Origin: Streptomyces abyssomicinicus | Lineage (GTDB): Bacteria; Actinomycetota; Actinomycetes; Streptomycetales; Streptomycetaceae | Direction of reading: 5' to 3' | Length of the DNA stretch: 64,000 nucleotides | Assembly: GCF_008974245.1 (NCBI RefSeq) | Contig: NZ_BBZI01000008.1 | Location: 487,516 to 551,515, forward strand | Shown here: one piece after another, positions 32,310-40,201 of the stretch | How positions within the stretch are numbered: the stretch's first letter is position 1 | How the letters are laid out: each line of letters starts with the position of its first letter | Translations under genes and position numbers: made by a program | The notes under the pieces: generated by a model | Database searches by the model: none | Seen by the model: the letters and a program-made list of their open reading frames with translations, nothing else | What the model was told of the DNA's origin: nothing

Positions 32310-33514
32310 CCGCGCAGCTGCTCGGCGAAGGTGTGGTCGCGCAGCTTGCTCAGCGTCTTGGACTCGATCTGCCGGATCCGCTCCCGGGTGACGCCGAAGA
32401 GCCGGCCGATCTCCTCGAGGGTGCGGGGCCGGCCGTCGACCAGCCCGTAGCGGAGCTGGACCACCCTGCGCTCCCGCTCGTTGAGGGTGGACAGCACCGC
32501 CTCCAGGTGCTGCCGCAGCAGGATGAACGACGCCGTCTCGACCGGGGAGACGGCGTCGCCGTCCTCGATGAGGTCGCCCAGGGCGACGTCCTCCTCCTCG
32601 CCGACCGGGGCGTGCAGGGAGACCGGTTCCTGCGCGAGCCGCAGCACCTCCCGGACCCGCTCGCCGGTCAGGTCGAGGTGGACGGCGACCTCCTCCGCGG
32701 TGGGTTCGCAGCCGCGCTCCTGGAGCATCCGGCGCTGCACCCGCACCACGCGGTTGATCAGTTCGACCACGTGGACCGGGACCCGGATGGTGCGGGCCTG
32801 GTCGGCGAGGGCGCGGGACATGGCCTGGCGGATCCACCAGGTGGCGTAGGTGGAGAACTTGTAGCCGCGGGCGTAGTCGAACTTCTCCACCGCGCGGATC
32901 AGGCCGAGGTTGCCCTCCTGGACCAGGTCCAGCATGGTCAGCCCGCGGCCGACGTACCGCTTGGCGACCGACACGACCAGCCGGAGGTTGGCCTCGATCA
33001 GGCGGCGCTTGGCGAGGCGGCCCATCACCACCAGCCGGTCCAGGTCGTGGGCGAGCCGGCTGTCCAGGTCCGGGGTGCGGCTCAGCTTCTCCTCCGCGAA
33101 CAACCCCGCCTCCACCCGGCGGGCCAGCTCGACCTCCTCCGCGGCGCTGAGCAGCGGGATGCGGCCGATCTCACGGAGGTACTGCCGGAACAGGTCGGCC
33201 GAGGGCCCCGCCGCCTGCGCCCGGCGCCGCGCCGCGCCCGGCTCCTCCAGCTCGGCCGGCTCCACGGGCTCCACGGGCTCCAGCGCCTCCACCGGTTCCC
33301 CCGGCCCGACGGGCTCCGCGGGCTCCAGGGCCTCCACCGGTTCCACGGGTTCCGCGGCTTCCACCGGCCCCGCCGGCTCGTCGAACGGGGGGACCTGCGC
33401 GTCGGGGTGGTGTGCGGCACGGTCCTGCGGGGGCACCGCCGGCAGGACCGGCGCGCCGGTGTCGCCGAGGCCGCGCGAAGGTCCGGTGGTGTGGGTGAGG
33501 GTCTGGGTCTGCAC
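32297..33514 (-). CDS. hrdA: HrdB-family (group 2) RNA polymerase sigma factor
   Basis: A 405-residue sigma-70 factor. Region 1.2 begins DLFRQYLREIGRIPLLSAAE (about 108), region 2 reads NLRLVVSVAKRYVGRGLTML and KFSTYATWWIRQAM, region 3 follows, and region 4 is RERRVVQLRYGLVDG with the helix-turn-helix TLEEIGRLFGVTRERIRQIE. Residues 47-92 are a low-complexity block of EPV/EAL repeats. There is no region 1.1 and the length is below HrdB, so it is a non-essential group 2 factor; chromosomal context suggests hrdA over hrdC or hrdD. The GTG start has GGAGG 8 bases upstream. It meets helR tail to tail. Confidence 0.85.
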   Translation of the reverse strand: MQTQTLTHTTGPSRGLGDTGAPVLPAVPPQDRAAHHPDAQVPPFDEPAGPVEAAEPVEPVEALEPAEPVGPGEPVEALEPVEPVEPAELEEPGAARRRAQAAGPSADLFRQYLREIGRIPLLSAAEEVELARRVEAGLFAEEKLSRTPDLDSRLAHDLDRLVVMGRLAKRRLIEANLRLVVSVAKRYVGRGLTMLDLVQEGNLGLIRAVEKFDYARGYKFSTYATWWIRQAMSRALADQARTIRVPVHVVELINRVVRVQRRMLQERGCEPTAEEVAVHLDLTGERVREVLRLAQEPVSLHAPVGEEEDVALGDLIEDGDAVSPVETASFILLRQHLEAVLSTLNERERRVVQLRYGLVDGRPRTLEEIGRLFGVTRERIRQIESKTLSKLRDHTFAEQLRGYLD

Positions 33515-33655
33515 GCGTGCGACCTCCAGGGGGAATCGCTGCTGGGCGGTGCGGCAGCGCTTGCGTCTGTGGGCGACTGCGGGGGCTGACGCCGGGCGGC
33601 TCGGCCGCGCCGTGGGTGCGGGCCGGGCGTGCTCCGGGTACTCGGCGCCGGACCC

Positions 33656-33675
33656 AGTGTGGCGTAGGACACACT
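33656..33675. promoter_or_regulatory. Inverted repeat AGTGTG-N8-CACACT upstream of the sigma gene
   Basis: Perfect 6-bp arms lie about 140 bases before the sigma factor start, in the region shared with the next divergent operon. It may be an operator; there is no experimental match I can name. Confidence 0.3.
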
Positions 33676-33737
33676 CCCCTCACGAGGGTCGTGCGCCGAC
33701 TTTCTGGGACCGGTGCGTGACGGCTTGATTACCCGCT

Positions 33738-33760
33738 GGGCGCAAAACTCATGTGCGCCC
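33738..33760. promoter_or_regulatory. Operator-like inverted repeat before the AbiEii operon
   Basis: GGGCGCA (33738-33744) and TGCGCCC (33754-33760) are perfect inverted arms with a 9-base spacer, 28 bases before the first start codon of the two-gene unit. The spacing and position fit self-regulation of a toxin-antitoxin-like operon. Confidence 0.5.
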
Positions 33761-33788
33761 TAGGAAATCCCTCTGTAATGATCAGCTG

Positions 33789-34412
33789 ATGTCCCGTTCT
33801 TCCTACGAAGCGCATCTGACCGTCCGGTGCGCGGGCGGCGCCGCACTGGACCGACTGCGTCGCTGGTCGACGGCGCGCGGCCTCAAGCTGACCCACGTCG
33901 TGCTGGCGCGCGGGCGTACGCCGTCCCAGCCGATGCTGACCCTGCGTGACGCCTCCTCCTTCGGCACCCAGTTGACGCGGGCGCGGGAGGTGGCCGCGGC
34001 ACTGGAGGCGGACGGCTTCCCCGTGGTCCGGGTGAAGGTCGAGTCGGACCCCTGGGCACCGGAGGTACCGCGCGGATCCTGCGGCGGCGAGCGGCACTTC
34101 GAGCACCACGTGAAGCTGCGCCTGCCCGCCGGCGCCGACCTGCCGGAACTCGCCGCCCGCATCGCACCGCACGGCGCCCACCTCTCCTGGAACGCCCGCC
34201 GGGTCACCGGCGCCGGCCACCACGAGCGCTTCGTCACCCAGCGCTGCCGGGACGTGGACGCGGACGGCGCGGGGCGGGCGCTCGACGCGCTGCTGGGAAC
34301 CCTGACAGGGCACGAAGTGCTGGATGTGGAGCGGGAGTTCGTGCTGTACGACAGCGACGCGTCGGTGGACGCGGGATGGCTCGATGACATCGGAGAGGGA
34401 GCCCCGGAATGA
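33789..34412 (+). CDS. Unknown protein with two copies of one fold, partner of AbiEii gene
   Basis: A 207-residue soluble protein that I do not recognise. It appears to be an internal duplication: residues 6-86 (YEAHLTVRCAGGAALDRLRR...) and 104-185 (FEHHVKLRLPAGADLPELAA...) share the order strand, helix, strand, helix, strand, with an aromatic-Glu-x-His opening and a final VxVERE/VKVES strand. This suggests two ferredoxin-like units. Its last bases overlap the start of the AbiEii gene (ATGA), so the two are translationally coupled. It is not an AbiEi-type winged-helix antitoxin, as no helix-turn-helix is visible, but it holds the antitoxin position. Confidence 0.7.
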   Translation: MSRSSYEAHLTVRCAGGAALDRLRRWSTARGLKLTHVVLARGRTPSQPMLTLRDASSFGTQLTRAREVAAALEADGFPVVRVKVESDPWAPEVPRGSCGGERHFEHHVKLRLPAGADLPELAARIAPHGAHLSWNARRVTGAGHHERFVTQRCRDVDADGAGRALDALLGTLTGHEVLDVEREFVLYDSDASVDAGWLDDIGEGAPE

Positions 34413-35374
34413 GCGCACCAGGCAATCCGTGGAAGAACCCGCGGTACCACGACCTGCCGAACACCCTGAGCTGGGTGGACGCGGACGGGGTGAGCCAGCA
34501 GCCGGTCTTCGACCCGGCGATGAAGCACCGCACCGACGCCTACCGGGCCTCCGAGCCCCGCTTCGAGCACGCCCGGCAGGGCGTGCGGTGGCGTGCCGCG
34601 CGGCGGCGGGCGCTGGACCTGGTGCTGGAGGCGGTGGCCGGGTCCGCGTGGTCCGAGGCGCTGGTGCTGCGCGGCAGCGCGCTGATGGCGCTCCGGTTCG
34701 GCGAGGAGGCCCGTGAGCCGGGTGACCTGGACTTCGTCGTGACGCCGCACACCCGGCGGATGGAGGACCCCGGCACGCCCCGGATGCTCGAGGAGATCGC
34801 CCGGGCCGCGCGGTCCCTGTCCGGATGGGAGGCCGCCTGCCCGGAGATCCACGCCCAGGGCGCGGTGACGGAGGACATCTGGACCTACGAGCGGGTACCG
34901 GGCCGCCGCATGGTGCTCCCGTGGTCGGCGCCCGAGGCGTCCGGCCTGCCCGGCGGCACGGTGCAACTGGACTTCGTCTTCAACGAGGAACTGCTCCAGG
35001 AGCCGGAGGCGGTGCCGCTGCCCAGCGGTGCCTCGGCACGGGCGGCGACGCTCGAACTGTCCCTGGCCTGGAAGGTGCTCTGGCTGCTCTCCGACCGCTA
35101 CCCGCAGGGCAAGGACCTCTACGACGCCGTACTGCTGGCCGAACGCGTCCCGCTGTCACGGGAGTTGCTGCGGCCGGTGCTGGAGCGGTGCGAGGACTGG
35201 CCGTACCTGAGGAGCCTGGGACGGCTGACGCGCGCGCACCTGGCCGCGCAGCTGGCGGACGTCCAGTGGGCGGAGTTCGTCGTCGACCATCCGCGGTTCG
35301 AGGGCCGGCGGCAGGAGTACACGGACCGGCTGCTCGACGCGCTGGAGCCCACCCTGGGCCTGGAGTTGGCCTGA
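34409..35374 (+). CDS. AbiEii/AbiGii-type nucleotidyltransferase
   Basis: A 321-residue protein of the type IV toxin nucleotidyltransferase family. The catalytic region reads ALVLRGSALMALRFGEEARE then PGDLDFVV (GS motif at about 89 and the two metal-binding Asp at 106 and 108). A second family signature is KVLWLLSDRYPQGKDLYDAV near 222. The N-terminal 50 residues (MSAPGNPWKNPRYHDLPNTL) are an extra segment. AbiEii-like toxins transfer nucleotides to tRNA or proteins and arrest growth. ATGA overlap with the upstream gene shows tight coupling. It could instead be a house-adapted nucleotidyltransferase. Confidence 0.82.
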   Translation: MSAPGNPWKNPRYHDLPNTLSWVDADGVSQQPVFDPAMKHRTDAYRASEPRFEHARQGVRWRAARRRALDLVLEAVAGSAWSEALVLRGSALMALRFGEEAREPGDLDFVVTPHTRRMEDPGTPRMLEEIARAARSLSGWEAACPEIHAQGAVTEDIWTYERVPGRRMVLPWSAPEASGLPGGTVQLDFVFNEELLQEPEAVPLPSGASARAATLELSLAWKVLWLLSDRYPQGKDLYDAVLLAERVPLSRELLRPVLERCEDWPYLRSLGRLTRAHLAAQLADVQWAEFVVDHPRFEGRRQEYTDRLLDALEPTLGLELA

Positions 35375-35414
35375 GGGGCGCCGGCAGCCCCCGGAGGGCG
35401 CGGCCGGGCCCTGC

Positions 35415-37355
35415 CTAGAGCGCGGCCGCGCCGCGCTCCCGCAGGGCCTGACCGTACTGCTGGAGGACCCACAACTCGTTCTGCACGGCGGCCAGTTGGG
35501 CAGGGTCACCCTGGTGGCCGAGGCGGGCCAGGCTGCTCTGGATCTCACTGATGCGGCGGTCCACCGCGCGGCGGCGGACCGCGACCAGCTGCTCCCCGGC
35601 ATAGTTCTCGTCCACCGGGCGGCGGACCATGATCGCCTCGACGGCCAGCTCGGTGACCATGGACCGCACGGTGTCGTCGGGGGCGGCGTCGCGGACCCGG
35701 ATCAGGTACTCCTGCGGATCCCGCGCGCCGGCCTCGGCGCCGCCCGCGTCCAGGACGGCCTGGCGGACCGCCGCGTAGGGCGGGGCGGTGAACTCGTCGA
35801 CGCCGTACGCGTCGAACGCCGGGGCGACCAGCTCGGGCCGCTGCAGGGCGAGCTTGATCAGCTCGCGCTCGGTGGCGTGCACCGGGTTGCGGAGGTTGAG
35901 CGGGGCGCCGGAGGCCGCACGCGAGCCGGGGGCCGCGGGGGCGGCGCCCTGGTGGGCGGCGCCGGGGCCCTCCTGCGGGCGGCGCGGGGCGTTCTCCGGG
36001 CCCCGGCCGCCGCGGTCGCGGGCCCAGCGGGCGATCTGGGCGACCCGGCGCACCACGAACTGGGTGTCCAGGATGCCGAGCATGCCGGCGAGCTGCACCG
36101 CGACCTCGTGCTGTGCGCCCACGTTCTTGATCTTGGCGACGACCGGGGCGGCCTCGTCCAGCGCGGCGGCCCGCCCGGCGGGGGTGTCCAGGTCGTAGCG
36201 GGCGACGATCTGCCGCAGCGCGAACTCGAAGAGCGGGGTGCGGGGCTGGGCCAGCTCGGCGACGGCGTCGTCGCCCTTGGCCAGGCGCAGCTCGCAGGGG
36301 TCCATGCCGTCGGGCGCGATGGCGATGTAGGTCTCCGCAGCGAACTTCTGGTCGTCCTCGAAGGCGCGCAGGGCGGCCTTCTGGCCGGCCGAGTCGCCGT
36401 CGAAGGTGAAGATCACCCGGGAGGTGCCGTTGTCCATCAGCAGCCGGCGGAGGATCTTGATGTGGTCGCCGCCGAAGGCGGTGCCGCAGGTGGCTATGGC
36501 GGTGGTCACTCCGGCGAGGTGGCAGGCCATGACGTCGGTGTAGCCCTCGACGACCACGGCCCGGCTGCTCTTGGCGATGTCCTTCTTGGCGAGGTCGATG
36601 CCGTAGAGCACCTGCGACTTGCGGTAGACCGGGGTGTCGGGGGTGTTGAGGTACTTGGGCCCGTTGTCCGACTCGTAGAGCTTGCGGGCGCCGAAGCCGA
36701 CCACCTCGCCGCCGATGTCGCGGATCGGCCACATCAGGCGGCCGCGGAACCGGTCGATGGGGCCGCGGCGGCCCTCCTGGGCGAGGCCGGAAGTGAGGAT
36801 CTCCTTGTCGGTGAACCCCTTGCCGCGCAGGTAGCGGGTGAGGTGGTCCCAGCCCTGGGGGCTGTAGCCGACGTTGAAGTGCTCGGCGGCGGCCTGGTCG
36901 AAGCCGCGCTCGGCGAGGAAGGCGCGGCCGGTGTCCGCCTCCGGGGCGGTGGCCAGCTGCTCGGCGTAGAACTGGGCGGCGATGCGGTGCGCCTCGATCA
37001 GGCGGATGCGTTCGCCGCGCTGGTGGGAGGGGTTGTAGCCGCCCTCCTCGTAGCGGAGGGTGATCCCCGCCTGCGCGGCGAGGCGCTCGACGGCCTCGGA
37101 GAAGGTGAGGTGGTCGACCTTCATCACGAACGTGATGGTGTCGCCGCCCTCCTGGCAGCCGAAGCAGTGGAAGAGGCCCTTGGCCGGGCTGACCTGGAAC
37201 GACGGGGACTTCTCGTCGTGGAACGGGCAGAGGCCCTTGAGGTTGCCGCCGCCGGCGTTCTTGAGCTGCAGGTACTCCGAGACGACGGAGTCGATCGGGA
37301 CCGCGTCCCGTACCGCCTTCACGTCCTCGTCGTTGATCCTGCCGCCGCCTGCCAC
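35415..37355 (-). CDS. dnaG: DNA primase
   Basis: A 646-residue primase that makes RNA primers at the replication fork. The zinc-binding domain has CPFHDEKSPSFQV and FHCFGCQEGGD (CHC2). The TOPRIM core follows (VVEGYTDVMACHLAGV, FTFDGDSAGQKAAL), then a C-terminal DnaB-binding helical domain. The family begins AGxxRINDEDVKAVRDAVPI; GTG at 37355 fits, and a TTG two codons earlier is less likely. A -10 box ends 6 bases before the GTG and no ribosome binding site is present, so the transcript may be leaderless. The Ala/Pro-rich linker near residue 465-500 is normal for actinobacteria. Confidence 0.95.
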   Translation of the reverse strand: MAGGGRINDEDVKAVRDAVPIDSVVSEYLQLKNAGGGNLKGLCPFHDEKSPSFQVSPAKGLFHCFGCQEGGDTITFVMKVDHLTFSEAVERLAAQAGITLRYEEGGYNPSHQRGERIRLIEAHRIAAQFYAEQLATAPEADTGRAFLAERGFDQAAAEHFNVGYSPQGWDHLTRYLRGKGFTDKEILTSGLAQEGRRGPIDRFRGRLMWPIRDIGGEVVGFGARKLYESDNGPKYLNTPDTPVYRKSQVLYGIDLAKKDIAKSSRAVVVEGYTDVMACHLAGVTTAIATCGTAFGGDHIKILRRLLMDNGTSRVIFTFDGDSAGQKAALRAFEDDQKFAAETYIAIAPDGMDPCELRLAKGDDAVAELAQPRTPLFEFALRQIVARYDLDTPAGRAAALDEAAPVVAKIKNVGAQHEVAVQLAGMLGILDTQFVVRRVAQIARWARDRGGRGPENAPRRPQEGPGAAHQGAAPAAPGSRAASGAPLNLRNPVHATERELIKLALQRPELVAPAFDAYGVDEFTAPPYAAVRQAVLDAGGAEAGARDPQEYLIRVRDAAPDDTVRSMVTELAVEAIMVRRPVDENYAGEQLVAVRRRAVDRRISEIQSSLARLGHQGDPAQLAAVQNELWVLQQYGQALRERGAAAL

Positions 37356-37361
37356 GTGCAA

Positions 37362-37367
37362 ATTGTA
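37362..37367 (-). promoter_or_regulatory. -10 box of dnaG (leaderless arrangement)
   Basis: Read leftwards, TACAAT ends 6 bases before the dnaG GTG, so transcription should start at or next to the start codon. No -35 of quality is visible 17 bases upstream. Confidence 0.5.
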
Positions 37368-37436
37368 CGGGGGCGATCCGACGCCGCGGTTCCGCCGCCG
37401 CGGGGAGGGGACGCGCGCGGCGCCCCCTCCCCCGCG

Positions 37437-38702
37437 TCAGGCCAGCAGGGATTCCAGGGCGACCCGGGGGTCGGAGAGGGCCTCGGCGTCCACCGGGGCG
37501 GCGGCGCGGATGAGGTTCTGGATCGCCGGCGTGACGTCCCACACGTTGACGTTCATCCCGGCCAGCACCCGCCCGTCCTTCAGCCAGAAGGCGACGAACT
37601 CCCGCTTGCCCGCGTCGCCCCGGATCACGACCTCGTCGTAGGCGCCCGGCGGGGCCCACCCGGAGTACTCCATGCCCAGGTCGTACTGGTCGGAGAAGAA
37701 GTACGGCACCCGGTCGTAGACCACCTCGCGCCCCAGCATCGCGCGCGCCGCCGCCGGGCCGCCGTTGAGGGCGTTGGCCCAGTGCTCGACCCGCAGCCGC
37801 GTCCCGAACAGCGGGTGCGGGAACGCCGCCACGTCGCCGGCCGCGAAGACGTGCGGGTCGGAGGTCCGCAGGGAGGCGTCGACCGCGATGCCGCCGCCCT
37901 GCTCGCGCGGCACCAGCTCCAGCCCCGCCGCCTCGGCCAGCGCGGTCCGCGGGGCGGCCCCGATCGCGGCGAGCACCGCGTGCGCCGGGTGCTCCTCGCC
38001 GTCCTCGGTCCGCGCCGCCAGGACCAGGCCGTCCTGCCCGACGATCCCGGTGAGCCGCGCCCCGAACTGGAACCGCACCCCGTGCTCCCGGTGCAGCTCC
38101 GCGAAGACGTTGCCCAGCTCGGGCCCGAGCACGCCGTGCAGCGGCGTGGGGGCGGGCTCGACGACGGTGACCTCCGCCCCGTAGTGCCGCCCCGCCGCGG
38201 CGACCTCGAGGCCGATCCAGCCCGCGCCGGCGATCAGCAGGTGCCCGTTGTCCCGGCCGAGCGCGGCCAGCACGCCCTTCAGCCGCTCGGCGTGCGCGAA
38301 CCGCCGCAGGTGGTGGACGCCCGTCAGGTCGGTCCCCGGCACGTCCAGGCGGCGCGGCTCGGCACCGGTGGCCAGCAGCAGCTTGTCGTAGTGGACGAAG
38401 GCGCCGTCGTCGCCGAGCCGCACGGTCCGCGCCGCGGTGTCGATCGCGTCCACGGTCTGCCCGAGGTGGAGCTCGACGTCGTGGGCGGCGTACCAGGCGG
38501 GTTCGTGGACGAGCGCGCTGTCGCGGTCCGCCGAGCCGAGCAGGTAGCCCTTGGACAGCGGGGGCCGCTCGTACGGGTGGTCGCGTTCGTCACTGATCAC
38601 TATCACCCGCCCGCTGAAGCCCTCGGCGCGCAGCGTCTCCGCCGCCTTGGCGCCGGCCAGGCCTCCTCCGACGATGACGAACGTCTGGTCCGCGTCGACC
38701 AC
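37437..38702 (-). CDS. Ferredoxin-reductase-like FAD/NAD oxidoreductase
   Basis: A 421-residue pyridine nucleotide-disulfide-type flavoprotein. It has an FAD motif FVIVGGGLAGAKAAETLRAE, a NAD motif LLIAGAGWIGLEVAAAGRHY near residue 155, an FAD-binding FAAGDVAAFPHPLFG near 292 and a C-terminal reductase domain near 325-420. This is the BphA4/ferredoxin reductase group that feeds electrons from NADH to a ferredoxin and a P450 or dioxygenase. No ferredoxin is adjacent. GTG with AGGAGG at ideal spacing. Confidence 0.88.
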   Translation of the reverse strand: MVDADQTFVIVGGGLAGAKAAETLRAEGFSGRVIVISDERDHPYERPPLSKGYLLGSADRDSALVHEPAWYAAHDVELHLGQTVDAIDTAARTVRLGDDGAFVHYDKLLLATGAEPRRLDVPGTDLTGVHHLRRFAHAERLKGVLAALGRDNGHLLIAGAGWIGLEVAAAGRHYGAEVTVVEPAPTPLHGVLGPELGNVFAELHREHGVRFQFGARLTGIVGQDGLVLAARTEDGEEHPAHAVLAAIGAAPRTALAEAAGLELVPREQGGGIAVDASLRTSDPHVFAAGDVAAFPHPLFGTRLRVEHWANALNGGPAAARAMLGREVVYDRVPYFFSDQYDLGMEYSGWAPPGAYDEVVIRGDAGKREFVAFWLKDGRVLAGMNVNVWDVTPAIQNLIRAAAPVDAEALSDPRVALESLLA

Positions 38703-38843
38703 GGTGTGCCTCCTTCTCCGGGGGTGCCGGATGAGCGTCCCGCACGGAGGCTAGTGCGGAAAGAGAGCCTGCCGAAGAGGCCACGCGGTCCTTCGCCCGG
38801 CGGCGGGCGGACCTTTCGGCGGGGTGCGGCGGGCCGGACGGCC

Positions 38844-40142
38844 CTACACCTGCATGGTGAGCCGGGTGTGCAGCGCCCGGGCCGAGGCGTCGGTGAGGGA
38901 GGCGATCTGGTCGACGATCACCCGCTTGCGGGCCCGGTCGTCGCCGGCCGCGTCGAAGAGCGCCGCGAACTGCGGGTCCAGTCCCTCCGGCGCCCGCGCC
39001 GTGAGCGCCTCCGCGAGTTCCGCGACGACCACCCGCTGATCGGCCCGCAGCCGCTCCTGCTCCGCCCGCTGCATCACGTACAGGTCGGCGACCGCCTTGA
39101 GGACGGCGCACTCCATCCGGGTGGTCCGCGGCACCACGAGCTGCGCCTTGTACCGGGTCAGCCGCCCGTCGCCGTAGGCCGCGCGGGTCGCCGTCTCGGC
39201 CGCGGTGCAGAACCGTCCGATGAGCTGGCTGGTGGCGTCCTTCAGCCGCGCCTGGTCGACGGCGGTGCCGTCGTAGCCGTGCGGCCACCAGTCCTGTGCC
39301 TGGAGCCGGTCGAGCGCGGCGCCCAGCTCCTCCGGGTCGGTGTCGGCGGGCACGTACCGGGCGTCCAGGACCGCCACGGTGAAGATCTCCCGCCGGTCGG
39401 TGGCACTGTGCAGCCGGGAGGGCTGGATGTGGCCGGCGTGCAGCCCGTCCTCGACGTCGTGGACGGAGTAGGCGACGTCGTCGGCCCAGTCCATCACCTG
39501 CGCCTCGAAACAGACCCGGTCGCGGGCGGGGGCGTCGGCGCGCACCCAGTCGAAGATCCGCCGGTCCTCGTCGTAGACGCCGAACTTGCGGAAGGCGGGC
39601 CCGGCCGGGTGCCCGCCGCGCGCCCACGGGTACTTGGCGGCGGCGTCCAGCGCGGCCCGGCTGAGGTTGAGGCCGACGCTGGTCATCTCGCCGGTGGTGC
39701 GGTCGGTGACGAACCGCTTGGGCTCCAGGCGGGTGAGCAGCCGCAGCGACTGGGCGTTGCCCTCGAAACCGCCGCAGTCGGCGGCGAACTCGTCCAGCGC
39801 CTGCTCCCCGTTGTGCCCGAACGGGGGATGCCCGAGGTCGTGGGAGAGGCACGCGGCCTCCACCAGGTCGGGGTCGCAGCCGAGGGCGGCGCCCAGTTCC
39901 CGGCCGACCTGCGCGCACTCCAGCGAGTGGGTGAGCCGGGTGCGCGGGCTGGCGTCCCACACACGGACGGTGCCGGGGGTGACGACCTGGGTCTTCCCGG
40001 CGAGCCTGCGCAGCGCGGCGGAATGCAGCACCCGGGCGCGGTCGCGCTGGAAGGCCGTGCGTCCGGGGCGCTTGTCGGGTTCCGGGGCCCAGCGCTCGAC
40101 GGCGGACTCGTCGTATCCGGCGGTCGGTTCGTTGCCTGCCAT
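38844..40142 (-). CDS. dgt: Deoxyguanosinetriphosphate triphosphohydrolase-like protein
   Basis: A 432-residue HD-domain dNTPase. Metal-binding residues are visible in TRLTHSLECAQVG (His), CLSHDLGHPPFGHNGEQALD (HD pair) and DWADDVAYSVHDVED (Asp). It releases triphosphate from dNTPs and controls pool size. No ribosome binding site precedes ATG; a TACTGT box ends 7 bases upstream, so this gene may also be leaderless. Adjacent to dnaG in the same direction, as in other Streptomyces from memory; a 1.3-kb flavoprotein gene lies between. Confidence 0.92.
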   Translation of the reverse strand: MAGNEPTAGYDESAVERWAPEPDKRPGRTAFQRDRARVLHSAALRRLAGKTQVVTPGTVRVWDASPRTRLTHSLECAQVGRELGAALGCDPDLVEAACLSHDLGHPPFGHNGEQALDEFAADCGGFEGNAQSLRLLTRLEPKRFVTDRTTGEMTSVGLNLSRAALDAAAKYPWARGGHPAGPAFRKFGVYDEDRRIFDWVRADAPARDRVCFEAQVMDWADDVAYSVHDVEDGLHAGHIQPSRLHSATDRREIFTVAVLDARYVPADTDPEELGAALDRLQAQDWWPHGYDGTAVDQARLKDATSQLIGRFCTAAETATRAAYGDGRLTRYKAQLVVPRTTRMECAVLKAVADLYVMQRAEQERLRADQRVVVAELAEALTARAPEGLDPQFAALFDAAGDDRARKRVIVDQIASLTDASARALHTRLTMQV

Positions 40143-40201
40143 GCAACCGACAGTAAGGGGTGTCGGTGACCGCCGCCGCCCCGTGTGCCTACCCCGTGTG
40201 C

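Noticed and set aside
27942..32837. A very long open frame on the minus strand, opposite the ABC exporter and helR genes
   Set aside because: It is the antisense of three confident genes, with His/Arg/Pro-rich translation and no domain. High GC with strong third-position bias keeps such frames open.
33789..34412. AbiEi-type antitoxin
   Set aside because: No N-terminal winged helix and no resemblance to AbiEi; only the operon position fits.
35496..40169. A 1557-codon plus-strand frame opposite dnaG, the flavoprotein and dgt
   Set aside because: Shadow of three real genes; composition is Gly/Arg/Val-rich and unlike a protein.
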